From the NCBI RefSeq assembly GCF_008386495.1, contig NZ_VTHJ01000025.1, positions 1 to 64,000 of the forward strand: a stretch of DNA of 64,000 nucleotides, written 5' to 3'. The first letter of the stretch is position 1; each line of letters opens with the position of its first letter. The stretch is from Streptomyces tailanensis (GTDB lineage Bacteria; Actinomycetota; Actinomycetes; Streptomycetales; Streptomycetaceae). Below, piece by piece: positions 42,243 to 50,741 of the stretch. The position numbers were made by a program, and so were the translations under genes. The notes beneath the pieces are model-generated. The model worked only from the letters and a program-made list of their open reading frames with translations. It was not told the DNA's origin and did no database searches.

Positions 42243-42470
42243 ATGACCGAGAAGCCGCTGACGCACAAGCAGGCGCTCGCCGCGGTGATCCAGGTGCTGG
42301 GAGGCACCTGGGACACCGAACGTGCCGTACTGGCTCTACGAGTCGCCGGGTACCGGCCGGCGGACGACGAAGCCGCGGGCAAGGAGGCCCGCCGCAACCT
42401 GCGCGAGCTCGCTGAGGACGGTGTGATCGTGAGGCCGGACCCGGACCAGGCCGTGTATCGGCCGGCGTAG
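42243..42470 (+). CDS. small winged-helix-like protein
   Basis: The 75-residue product (LTHKQALAAVIQVLGGTWDT, ARRNLRELAEDGVIVRPDPD) has the pattern of a winged helix: three helices and a charged wing. ATG 42243 is preceded by GGAAGGGGAGGG. It is divergent from the nuclease-domain gene, with starts 31 bases apart, and could regulate it. No family name is recognised. Confidence 0.5.
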   Translation: MTEKPLTHKQALAAVIQVLGGTWDTERAVLALRVAGYRPADDEAAGKEARRNLRELAEDGVIVRPDPDQAVYRPA

Positions 42471-42588
42471 TCGCCGCCGCAGGGCTCCGGCACTGCCCCG
42501 TCCTCGGGGTGACCGCACCAGGCTCCACAGGCGAGAGCGGCAACCACCCGCGAGGCGGAACGAGTGCCCGCGGCCTTGTCCGTCCAGC

Positions 42589-42690
42589 TCATCCGATTGC
42601 TGGGGCGGTCCTCACTTCGGGGCTGTCGATCTCGGCCCAGGCGGTCTTGCCGCTCGGCGGGTACGGCTCCACGCCCCAGTGGTCGGCGCC
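42589..42690 (-). pseudogene. C-terminal remnant of an RsbW-like ATP-binding protein
   Basis: The minus frame ending at TGA 42591-42589 reads HWGVEPYPPSGKTAWAEIDS, the typical C-terminus of Streptomyces anti-sigma-type ATP-binding proteins that accompany XRE and DUF397 genes. The N-terminal ATPase part is absent. Together with the broken DUF397 gene at 45765 it suggests an ancestral trio was dismantled here. Confidence 0.4.
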
Positions 42691-42730
42691 TGGAAGCCCG
42701 TTGCCGCGTCGGCGCCGTTAGCCTGTGGGC

Positions 42731-44092
42731 ATGTCGGAGCGTGTCATGCCCGGTCGCACGGACGGCCTGATCACCCTGGGTGCCGCGGACGCTCTGTGGG
42801 TCGATCTGACGGCCGACAGTGCTGTGCCGACGGCTTCTGGGGCATTCACCTGCTCTCCTGCCCATGCCCGGGTGGGGTACGTCCTGCTCGGCGGCCATGT
42901 GGTGGCGACGGTGAGGGCGAGCGGCGGTCAGTGGAGTGTCCCGGAGGGTGAGGTGCGCCGGGCGGCCGCGGAACTGAACGCGGTGGGGATGGACCGGCAG
43001 GACCTGGTCCGCATCGGTCCGTTTCGTGGGGCGCCGAGGCAGGAGTGCGACGAGGAGACGCCGCTGCGTTGGCGCCGGCGCATCACGGGGGAACTGCGGG
43101 AGCTGAGCGGCCCCGAGCGGGCAGCACGACGTGAAGTCGGCCGGCCGTACCATCTGGCGGGGATCGACTGGCGACAGATGCTCGTGGAGCAGACCCGCGA
43201 CGGGACGCAGCGGACGTGGTGGCTGCCGCGCGCCGTGGTCAGGCTGCTCGACGCGGCCGAGCACGCCGAAGCGCGGTGGGTGCAAGCCGCGCGGACCCGC
43301 CGGGCAGGCGCAGCCGCCACCGGGCCGCCCTCCCACCCCCGGCGGGCCCGAGACGCCGACGGTCGGCGAGACGTCGACGGTCGGCAGACGACGAGCCCCG
43401 AGGGTCCCACCGCCTCACCGCGCCCGTACAACGCAGAGCTGGAAGGCCAGCTGTACTCGGTGCTCAGCAGGAAGCCGGGTACCTCCCGCAGGGTGGCCGG
43501 GTGGGCGTGCGCCGTCTGCCGCGGCGCGCCCGCCGCAGTCCTCGACCACTGCCACGAACACGGCTACGTCCGCGCCCCCGTCTGCCAGTCCTGCAACACA
43601 CTGGAACGTCCCGACCACCTGTACAGCAACGACATCCGGGTGGCGAACCGCTACACACGCCTCTTCCACACCGACACCGACGACTGGCTCCGCCACTGGC
43701 ACCGCTGCCCCGGCTGCCGCGCCCGCACCACCCTGCCCCTGCCGCACCTCGCCGCATGGACCGCCCACATAGCCTGCCGATCGCTGCGCCCGACCCATCG
43801 AGCCCCCCGCGGGCGCACACCCTGCGGTGTCCTGCGCGTGTCCTGGACGGGCAGTCAGAACGCGCCCCGTTCCTGCCTGCTCACTGTCGCCGTCGACTGC
43901 TGCCCCTCCGGCGAGCACCGTGTCCTGGCGCGAGTCCCCTACCGAGAAGCCGTCGAGCGGTTTCGCGTCTGGTTGGCCGAGACGGCCCCTGCCGTGGCCG
44001 CCGCGGCCGGTCCTGACCGCGTGGACGGCCTCCCCGCCCAGTCCCGGCCAGTCATCGCGGACACCAGCGGCGAGGGCCTGGCACTGTTCTGA
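42731..44092 (+). CDS. HNH / recombination endonuclease VII-type protein
   Basis: The 453-residue product has a zinc-binding endonuclease VII-type HNH module near residues 257-290: WACAVCRGAPAAVLDHCHEH, then VCQSCNTLE, giving the two CxxC pairs and the DHCH centre. The N-terminal 220 residues include WWLPRAVVRLLDAAEHAEAR and an Arg/Asp-rich linker; the C-terminal part has a further cysteine pair (HRCPGCRARTTLP). Such proteins cut branched or phage DNA, or are stand-alone homing-type nucleases. ATG 42731 is preferred; GTG 42725 is two codons upstream. It has no partner gene nearby. Confidence 0.7.
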   Translation: MSERVMPGRTDGLITLGAADALWVDLTADSAVPTASGAFTCSPAHARVGYVLLGGHVVATVRASGGQWSVPEGEVRRAAAELNAVGMDRQDLVRIGPFRGAPRQECDEETPLRWRRRITGELRELSGPERAARREVGRPYHLAGIDWRQMLVEQTRDGTQRTWWLPRAVVRLLDAAEHAEARWVQAARTRRAGAAATGPPSHPRRARDADGRRDVDGRQTTSPEGPTASPRPYNAELEGQLYSVLSRKPGTSRRVAGWACAVCRGAPAAVLDHCHEHGYVRAPVCQSCNTLERPDHLYSNDIRVANRYTRLFHTDTDDWLRHWHRCPGCRARTTLPLPHLAAWTAHIACRSLRPTHRAPRGRTPCGVLRVSWTGSQNAPRSCLLTVAVDCCPSGEHRVLARVPYREAVERFRVWLAETAPAVAAAAGPDRVDGLPAQSRPVIADTSGEGLALF

Positions 44093-45071
44093 GCGGGCAC
44101 CAGGAGACCTGACACCCCAACGTCCCCCCGCAGCCACCGGCCCCCGACACGGTCACCCGGCACGCCCGGCGAAACGCGCGGCAGAAACTCGTACCGGGAC
44201 TCCTGAAGAAGGCCCCAGCGTTCACACCGGGGGTGAACGCTCGATCCTCGCCAATGTCGGCTGGCTCAACTCCGTGCCGCACGGCCAACTCCCGCCGGCT
44301 CGGCACCGCCCGCGCCCGCTCCCGGCGAACCTTTCGCCACCAACACGGACGATCTGCTGATCCAGAGCTACCAGGCCGACGACGAGACGACCGCGACATG
44401 CGACGCGTTGTCCCCGGCGAGGGCGCCGATCCCGTCCGGCGAGACTGTCATCAGGATCCCGGCCCGTATGATCCCGATCATCAGGAAGATGACGCTCTCG
44501 GTACCTTCGGCGCGTGCCGTCGACTTGCGGGTTGAACCGGTTGACGACGTTCTTGATCGCGTGGAGCGGTCCCTGCAGGTCCACTTGGATCAGGGCACGG
44601 TTGTCCGCAAACGGCGCCCGCCAAGACGACCCGGCAGCTCCTCCTTCAGGGAGCGCGGGCAAGGCGCCGTTCGTCGTGTCTCGGTCGGGTCGGGGGACGG
44701 CATCAGGAGGGATCTGCCCTTGTCAGGCCGCCGTGACCTGCTGACGCAGGCGTTGGACGTCCGCCGTACCGACGGTGGAGCGTGCGGCGTGCCCGTGTCG
44801 GGGGCGTACGCGGTCGGCTCCGCCACGCCGACCCGGCGCCCGTCGCCATCGAGGCGGTAGGTGCTGATGGTCATGCGGGACTTGCCCGGTTCGGGAGGAG
44901 TTCCGGCGTTCATCGCTCGCCCCCCGATGTGTGGCAGGCGCGCGGGGAGCGCCGCATCGGCAGGAGACCGACCGCTGCGGGCCGGGGCGCGTCGCGCGTC
45001 TGACGGTACGCCTCGCGCACCGGGCCGTGGTCGAGGGCCGGCACCCTCACCGTGCGCCCGCCGCTCACCGC
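44093..45071. other. about 1 kb with no convincing gene
   Basis: Only short, overlapping frames with poor bias are found. The best candidate is a minus-strand frame from ATG 44913 (listed separately). A minus-strand fragment near 44520-44610 (ADNRALIQVDLQGPLHAIKN) looks protein-like but matches nothing I recognise. The stretch appears to be eroded coding DNA. Confidence 0.4.
44590..44913 (-). CDS. possible small protein, only the first part looks genuine
   Basis: ATG 44913 (GGAACTCCTCCC-type purine-rich context is weak) reads GKSRMTISTYRLDGDGRRVG and VAEPTAYAPDTG, a pattern seen in small Streptomyces proteins near XRE/DUF397 clusters. After about 50 residues the sequence becomes Arg/Ser-rich and probably out of frame. 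Low confidence. Confidence 0.25.
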   Translation of the reverse strand: MNAGTPPEPGKSRMTISTYRLDGDGRRVGVAEPTAYAPDTGTPHAPPSVRRTSNACVSRSRRPDKGRSLLMPSPDPTETRRTAPCPRSLKEELPGRLGGRRLRTTVP

Positions 45072-45308
45072 TCACCGCTCGCGACCGCTGCGGCGGGATG
45101 CGGGCGGCAGCGACAACACATCCGGCACGCGCGGGAAGTGCGGAGCGCACTCCCGGCACGCGTACACCGTGAAGCCGGGACCGGAGCCCTGGTGCACCTC
45201 GGAGACGACGACCGGCGTATCGGTGATCGCGCAGCAGCGCACACACATACGCACCGGCGCACGCGTCCCACCCGGGGCCGTCTCGGAACGCTCGCTGCGC
45301 TCGCTCAT
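45072..45308 (-). CDS. small cysteine-rich hypothetical protein
   Basis: The 78-residue product has two CxxC pairs (RMCVRCCAI and YACRECAPH) and the segment VVVSEVHQGSGPGFTVYACR, matching a short Streptomyces family that probably binds zinc. Its ATG 45308 overlaps the stop of the upstream small gene as ATGA. Pairs of these genes are regularly found near XRE-DUF397 units; function unknown. Confidence 0.6.
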   Translation of the reverse strand: MSERSERSETAPGGTRAPVRMCVRCCAITDTPVVVSEVHQGSGPGFTVYACRECAPHFPRVPDVLSLPPASRRSGRER

Positions 45309-45625
45309 CGGGCCACCGCCTCAGCGCCGATCACATGCCGGTCGAGGTCGATGCCGAAGTCGGCGGCCAAGAGCATGGCGACACGGCGCTGCCGCTGCCG
45401 CGTCCGCTCACACTCCCGCTCAGCGAGAACGACATACGGTCGGACCACGGCCGTCGCCTCGCCGGGGAGCGGTTCTTCGAGGCCGTACGGCGACCGCCGC
45501 ACCGGAGGCCACGGCGCAGACGGGCGGGGCGCCTCCGGCATACGCGCGGGGGTCTGCCCGGCGGGGCGGGTGTCCGCCCGGCGCCTGCCGGTACCGGGCG
45601 CGAACAGGCCCAGGATCCGCAGCAC
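45305..45625 (-). CDS. small hypothetical protein, partner of the cysteine-rich gene
   Basis: The 106-residue product has a disordered Pro/Arg-rich N-terminus and a conserved C-terminal half (AVVRPYVVLAERECERTRQR, MLLAADFGIDLDRHVIGAE). The same C-terminal pattern is common in short Streptomyces proteins encoded next to DUF397 genes. GTG 45625 lacks a clear ribosome-binding site. It is coupled to the next gene through a 4-base overlap and is divergent from the DUF397 remnant. Confidence 0.6.
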   Translation of the reverse strand: MLRILGLFAPGTGRRRADTRPAGQTPARMPEAPRPSAPWPPVRRSPYGLEEPLPGEATAVVRPYVVLAERECERTRQRQRRVAMLLAADFGIDLDRHVIGAEAVAR

Positions 45626-45764
45626 GAAGGTGTGGGGTGACCGGCGCGGTGTGCCCTGGCGACTCTGCGCCCGTTCATGGTCACTCCATCGAACGCCGCG
45701 AGGTTGCAGCAGGGTAGGAGCCTGGCAGGGGGCCAGGGACCATACGGGAGGGGTCGGCGTAGAC

Positions 45765-45959
45765 CATGAGCACGACGGAACTCGCCTGGTTCAAGTCCAG
45801 CTACAGCGGCAGTGCAGGCGACGACTGTGTGGAGGTCGCCGTCACCGAACAGGTCATCTCGTACGGGACTCCAAGGATGTGACGCGACCTCACTTCGCCG
45901 TCGGGCGCGAGGAGTGGTCGCGGTTCGTGGGGTTCCTGGGGTTCGCGGCGAGGGCCTGA
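45765..45959 (+). pseudogene. DUF397 protein gene with a one-base deletion
   Basis: ATG 45765 (GGGAGGGGTCGGCGTAGACC upstream) reads TTELAWFKSSYSGSAGDDCV and EVAVTEQVIS, then stops at 45879-45881. The rest of the family appears one frame over: VRDSKDVTRPHFAVGREEWS, RFVGFLGFAARA, stop 45957-45959. Loss of a single C near 45860 (ATCTCCGTACGG to ATCTCGTACGG) explains it. DUF397 genes normally follow an XRE regulator, which is absent here. Confidence 0.75.
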
Positions 45960-45968
45960 GCCGTGTTC

Positions 45969-46005
45969 GTCCCGGCGGTCGCGTGGTGACGTTCACCGCC
46001 GGGAC
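45969..46005. terminator. bidirectional hairpin between the DUF397 remnant and the GTPase gene
   Basis: GTCCCGGCGGT (45969-45979) pairs perfectly with ACCGCCGGGAC (45995-46005); the loop contains a second short stem. It closes the long minus-strand operon, 15 bases after the last stop. Confidence 0.75.
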
Positions 46006-46019
46006 ACCGGCCCGCCGGG

Positions 46020-47765
46020 TCAGTCGGCGGCAGGCCTGACAAGCTTCTCGGCCTCGTCGCGGAGGCTCTTGATTCCCTCCAACGCTGTTTCACGCTCAGC
46101 GCTGATCTCCGCACCCTGCTTCGTGAGACCGCTGAGCGACTGTTCCACTTCGGCGATCCACTCGCTCAGGTGCTGATCACCGGCGTCAATGAGACTGGTC
46201 CGCTGTCTGCGTGCCGCTTCGTCGAAGTGATCCCTGATCATCTTCCGGTTCTCGTTGATTGCCTTCCACTTGCCCTGGTCCTGCGCGACGCTCTTCAAGT
46301 CCATCAGCGGCCCCATGACCATCAGCGCCCACTGCACCTTGCCGGCCGCGCCGGCGACTTTGCTGGCCGCCTTGCCCTTGCCCCACGGCTTGAACTTGCC
46401 CACGCCGTTGGTGATCTTTCCCCCGGCGTCGAGCACCTTCTGGCCCACTCGGTTCTTGTTGAGCCAGTTCGCGACGTCGGCGGCAGCGCTTCCCTGCTCG
46501 CTACCGCCGGTTGTAACCTTCCCGATCCACTCGTGCATCTTTCTGGCGCCCGCCTTCGCGGCTTTCTCCGCGGCTTCCCTGACCGCACGTGCAAACGGTG
46601 ACTCGTCATCCGAGGGCGCGTCGATCGTCATCTCGGGTGAGTCGAGGTCGTTCACCCAGGCTTCAGGCTCAGGCACACCGGTTCCGTACTCGGCGACCAG
46701 CGCATCGAAAGCTGTCCTCACCGATGAGGAGAACGTGGCGTCGAACTCGGTGTTCGCGCTTACCAGTTCCTCGCTGACGGCACGAGCGAGGTCGACGGGG
46801 ACGACGCCGTCCTTCTCCGAGACGCCGGCGGCGGCTCTGCCTCCCGCCGTTCTGATCTTGGAAGCGACGACCTCGCTCTCCCTCTTCAGGGCGCTCAGCA
46901 CACCCTCCTTCGCCCGGGAGATCGACTCCTCGACCTTCTTCGCCGTCTCCGCGGCGCCGAGTTCCTCGCCGTCCAGTACCCACTTCTGTTCGGCGTCCGT
47001 CAGAACCCGGAGGAGTTCGAATGCCTGCGCCTTGGGACGGACGCCGCTGACACCTGGTGCGATGATTCTCCGCAACTCGGCTGTCAGAACGTCGATACCG
47101 CTCTCCGCGCCAAGCAACTCACGCTGAGCAACCGTGAGGTCGGGGTCATTGGCAGCGTCGACGTAGTCGCGCGCGTCGGTCGGGACGATCGGGACGCGGT
47201 CGGCAAAGGGACCGAGTCGCTTGCGAATCTCATCGAGGATGACGTCGCGATCACTGTTCTCGGCGTTCATCTTGTTGACGACGACCACGCTTCGGTCAGC
47301 GAACCCGTCGGTATCGAGGGCCTGCAGAATCGCCTTGGTCTCCGCTTCGCCTGGTAGTTCGCTCGTTGTCACGATCATCAGCGCGTCCGCACCCCGCACG
47401 CCGCGCCGCGCCGCACTGGAATGTTCGTCGTTGCCTGAAAGCGTCCCGGGCAGGTCGACGAGCGTCACGTCGTTCCACGGGTACGGCGTCGGCTCGTGCG
47501 TCTTGGGCGCCGCGTGGACGAGTTCATCGACAGCGGCCGGCGGGAGCCGGAGCAGTGCCGCGATGAGCATCGACTTCCCCGCACTGTACGGACCCAGGAG
47601 CGCGATCCGCAGCGGGCTCGTGTCCGCATGAGGCAGGCTCGCTGTCAGGCCCCGAGTACGAGGGTGAGCGTTCAGGGCACTCTCAGCCCGTGCGATCAGC
47701 GCGGGTACGAGGGCCTTCAGACCCCCGTCGCTCTCCGACGCGTCCACCGGATTGCCGTCAGTCAT
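46020..47765 (-). CDS. dynamin-like GTPase (second of a pair)
   Basis: The 581-residue product has a large-GTPase core: P-loop IALLGPYSAGKSMLIAALLR at about residues 54-73, switch/G3 VTLVDLPGTLSGNDEHSSA near 100, and VVVVNKMNAENSDRD (G4) near 162. After the G domain come long helices (KKVEESISRAKEGVLSALKR), a weakly hydrophobic stretch (VQWALMVMGPLMDL) and a C-terminal coiled coil (AEVEQSLSGLTKQGAEISAE). The layout fits bacterial dynamin-like proteins such as LeoA of Eleos-type defence. ATG 47765 overlaps the stop of the larger GTPase by eight bases. It is the last gene of the operon and ends before a terminator. A membrane-acting effector is plausible but inferred. Confidence 0.8.
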   Translation of the reverse strand: MTDGNPVDASESDGGLKALVPALIARAESALNAHPRTRGLTASLPHADTSPLRIALLGPYSAGKSMLIAALLRLPPAAVDELVHAAPKTHEPTPYPWNDVTLVDLPGTLSGNDEHSSAARRGVRGADALMIVTTSELPGEAETKAILQALDTDGFADRSVVVVNKMNAENSDRDVILDEIRKRLGPFADRVPIVPTDARDYVDAANDPDLTVAQRELLGAESGIDVLTAELRRIIAPGVSGVRPKAQAFELLRVLTDAEQKWVLDGEELGAAETAKKVEESISRAKEGVLSALKRESEVVASKIRTAGGRAAAGVSEKDGVVPVDLARAVSEELVSANTEFDATFSSSVRTAFDALVAEYGTGVPEPEAWVNDLDSPEMTIDAPSDDESPFARAVREAAEKAAKAGARKMHEWIGKVTTGGSEQGSAAADVANWLNKNRVGQKVLDAGGKITNGVGKFKPWGKGKAASKVAGAAGKVQWALMVMGPLMDLKSVAQDQGKWKAINENRKMIRDHFDEAARRQRTSLIDAGDQHLSEWIAEVEQSLSGLTKQGAEISAERETALEGIKSLRDEAEKLVRPAAD

Positions 47766-50739
47766 CTGCCTTCCCTTCGCTTGCTCCGCGGGTGCTGAGG
47801 CTCCCGGATTCCGAACAGATCTCGATTCGCTCGGTGAGAACATCCACGAATTGGTCCTGTACACACGCCCGCACTTCCGCGATGCGGGATACGTCGGTCC
47901 AGACGCGAAGTTCGACGCCCGGCGTACGGCGTACCCGACGGATCGCCGCCGGGTCCCCGCCCGCAAGGGCCAGTAGTCGGCGTACCAGGACGAGGTCGAT
48001 GGCATCAAGGGCGGACCGCACGGACGACCGCAGCCGACGGACCCGCTCGAACCGTTTCCGTGTGCTCCTGATGTCCGCGGACTGCGCTTCGAACTGGGCG
48101 TCGACTTGAGCCGTCGCGTCATCGACGATTCGAGCCAACTGTGCTTCGACTGTGTCGAACAGCTCATCGAGCCTGGCCTCGGCCGCGGCCGTGGTCTCGC
48201 CAGTCCACTTGTCCTTGGCCTGTCGCAGGCGATCAACCTCACTGCTCACCGCTTTCGCCGCTCCGACCAGGGGGTCCAGCGCGTAGCTCACTGCCACCAC
48301 AGCAGGGTTGGCCGTACTGGCACCCGCAGCGAGTTTCTTGGCGATCCCATGGGCAGCGAAGGAACTCAAGAGGGCTGTCGCCGCCCCCTTGGCAGCCGCC
48401 GCGCTCAGGCTCCCGACCGTCGCGTCAGGACGCGGTCGTACACGCAGGTGCGCGTCGTCCTGCCGCTCCGCGGTGCTTGGCTGCGCGCGCAGAACCCTCT
48501 CCCGTTTCCGCATCTCCTCCTCGAACTCGTCCCCGAGACTCGAGACAAGTCCCTCCAACTCCAGGCCGGTGATGAAGTCGCTCCATCGCTGCGCGTGATC
48601 CACGCCGTCCAGGTCCCGAACCACATCCGGCAACCGCTCCTTGGCATGGTGACGCTTGGCTTCGAGTCGGTCGCGAGTCTTCTGACCCGCGATCCGGAAA
48701 ACATCGAGCAACGCAGCCCGTTGACTCGGCGCCGAGCGTTCGAGTTCGCCGAGCGCGAGACCGATCTGAGGGAGTTCCTCAACCGCCCGGTCGTGGAACG
48801 CGGCGAGCGGCGCCCGCACGCCTTCGGCCAGCCGAACGGCACGAAGCGGAATCGCGCGCTCGGCCAGGAGTTGGGCGAGGGACTGCTCCAGGTCGGGCAA
48901 CCTGCTCGCCCGAAGGGCCCTGTCTCCCAGCTCGCGATCCCCCGTGGACAAGGCTTCGTGCGCGGCACCGGAGTGGACCGCGAGGACGACGGGCGATGCG
49001 ACTCCGACCGCTCTGGAGACCTGCTCGATCCGGACGGCGTGACCCGGCGCCGACGCGAACGCTCTCTCCGGGCGCTGGGCGAAGAGTTGAAGGCGGTCCG
49101 GTGTGTCGACTCGTTCCTTCACGTTGACGACAGCGAGCAGAGGTTTTCCCGAGAGGAGGAGTCGTTGGAGTTCGGATGACTCCTCGTCGCGCAGCGTGTC
49201 GGCGTAGTTCCATATGACCGCGTCGGCGATGTCGCACGCGGCCCGAGCGTGTTGGGCGTCGAGGTCGTCGTCCTTCGCGGCGACGCCGGGCGTGTCGAGG
49301 TAGGTCACGGAGCCGAGCTCGAACGCGGAGGTCTTCCGTGTGGTGCGGTGCGCACCTCGCCCGATCCCGGTTCGGTCCGCGTCACGGGTGAGGGCTTTGC
49401 GGAGCGTGGTCTTCCCGGACTTGGTTCTTCCGGCGATGGCCACGAGAAGCCTGCCTCTCACCGCGGGCATGGCCCGCACGGCATCGCGCAGTTCGCGTTC
49501 GAGCGCCCCGATGTGGCTGATGGCCCCGACGAGATCCTCGCTCTCGATTACGTGCGCGGAGTACGACGTTGGCTGAAGGCGAGCCTCGACCTCGGCCCGG
49601 AGCCTGGACTGAATATCGCGGCAGGCCGATCGGCTCGCGCCCACCGCCCCGGACGGGTGTGCGAATCGGTCGACCAGGAGCTGAAGGGCCTCGCGGAGAT
49701 CTGGTTCGGTTCGCCGCACGTCCATGGCCGCTGCCACGCGGTCGAACAACTCGACGTTTTTCGTGTACCAGGACTCAAACGCTCGCAGCTCGCTGAGGGC
49801 GGTCCGAGAGGCGACCGCCGGCAGCCCCGCCACGAGCCGTGCAGCCGAACTCGTGGCAGGCGCGGCCAGGGACGCGGTCGTGCTCAGGGGCGTCGTCGCG
49901 AGCCCGTGCTCGATCACCGCCCGCGCGCTGTCGTCCGCGAACATGTCCAGAGCGCTCCCCGAAACGGCGCCGGTGTCGCGAGCCTTGATCGCCCACACCA
50001 GGGCATCACACCGATCCGATCTGAACCCCAACCGCCCGTCCGGCCCGAGCCAGCGCCACCACTCCGGTCGCACGGACAGGAGCGCCTCGTACGACTTCTC
50101 CGCGGCGACGAAGTCCCGCACCTTCTCAAGCCGCGTCACCAGATCCCGGTTCCGCAGATCACGAGCTGCCGAGACACTGTGCCTGAGCACGAGCTCACGC
50201 GCATCTGCAGCCTGCCGGGTTCTTCGGCGACGACTCAGGTCGGTCAGCGCGCCTTCGATATCGATCTCACGGATCGAACGCCAGATCTCCTTGGGCCATT
50301 CCTGATCCGCACGACGACACGGCTCAAGGGCTCCAGGCAGTAGCCGTTCCGCGATCGCCACAGCCGCGAGGTCCGCCCGAAGCGCTTCCACCGGCACACC
50401 CTCAAGCGCCTGGAGATGCGACCGTACTCCTTCGAGCCGCATCAACTCCCGGAGGAATCTGGCCCCGTCGGGCGTCAGAGTGCGGCCCCGAGCTGTTGCC
50501 AGGCGGACCAGTTCCTGTTCTTCGACGCACGCCGCCACGGCTTCGGACACCCACCGAAGGGTGCTCCCGGACGGTGGCAGACCGGCACACCCGCACGCTT
50601 GGGCAACCGCGTCCACGTCCTTTGCGAGCCGCTGGAGCGCGGCCGGCCCGGCCGTGGCGTCTACACCCAATGGCTCGAGCAGCAGGGCCAACATCTCGCC
50701 TCTGAGACTCGTCCTGTCATTCACTGCCGTGTCATTCAC
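47758..50739 (-). CDS. large dynamin-like GTPase (first of a pair)
   Basis: The 993-residue product has about 400 residues of helical N-terminus (ALQRLAKDVDAVAQACGC; RRRRTRQAADARELVLRHSV) followed by a GTPase domain: P-loop LLVAIAGRTKSGKTTLRKAL near residue 433, G3 VTYLDTPGVAAKDDDLD near 478, and LLAVVNVKERVDTPDRLQ (G4-like NVKE rather than NKxD) near 530. Helical stalk segments follow, with a hydrophobic hairpin near 773-815 (AAAKGAATALLSSFAAHGIA; PAVVAVSYALDPLVG) that could insert in membrane. The start is GTG 50739 (or GTG 50742, overlapping the TAG stop of the Hsp70 gene), preceded by GAGGAG. The two GTPases overlap and probably act together. Confidence 0.78.
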   Translation of the reverse strand: MNDTAVNDRTSLRGEMLALLLEPLGVDATAGPAALQRLAKDVDAVAQACGCAGLPPSGSTLRWVSEAVAACVEEQELVRLATARGRTLTPDGARFLRELMRLEGVRSHLQALEGVPVEALRADLAAVAIAERLLPGALEPCRRADQEWPKEIWRSIREIDIEGALTDLSRRRRTRQAADARELVLRHSVSAARDLRNRDLVTRLEKVRDFVAAEKSYEALLSVRPEWWRWLGPDGRLGFRSDRCDALVWAIKARDTGAVSGSALDMFADDSARAVIEHGLATTPLSTTASLAAPATSSAARLVAGLPAVASRTALSELRAFESWYTKNVELFDRVAAAMDVRRTEPDLREALQLLVDRFAHPSGAVGASRSACRDIQSRLRAEVEARLQPTSYSAHVIESEDLVGAISHIGALERELRDAVRAMPAVRGRLLVAIAGRTKSGKTTLRKALTRDADRTGIGRGAHRTTRKTSAFELGSVTYLDTPGVAAKDDDLDAQHARAACDIADAVIWNYADTLRDEESSELQRLLLSGKPLLAVVNVKERVDTPDRLQLFAQRPERAFASAPGHAVRIEQVSRAVGVASPVVLAVHSGAAHEALSTGDRELGDRALRASRLPDLEQSLAQLLAERAIPLRAVRLAEGVRAPLAAFHDRAVEELPQIGLALGELERSAPSQRAALLDVFRIAGQKTRDRLEAKRHHAKERLPDVVRDLDGVDHAQRWSDFITGLELEGLVSSLGDEFEEEMRKRERVLRAQPSTAERQDDAHLRVRPRPDATVGSLSAAAAKGAATALLSSFAAHGIAKKLAAGASTANPAVVAVSYALDPLVGAAKAVSSEVDRLRQAKDKWTGETTAAAEARLDELFDTVEAQLARIVDDATAQVDAQFEAQSADIRSTRKRFERVRRLRSSVRSALDAIDLVLVRRLLALAGGDPAAIRRVRRTPGVELRVWTDVSRIAEVRACVQDQFVDVLTERIEICSESGSLSTRGASEGKADD

Positions 50740-50741
50740 CA

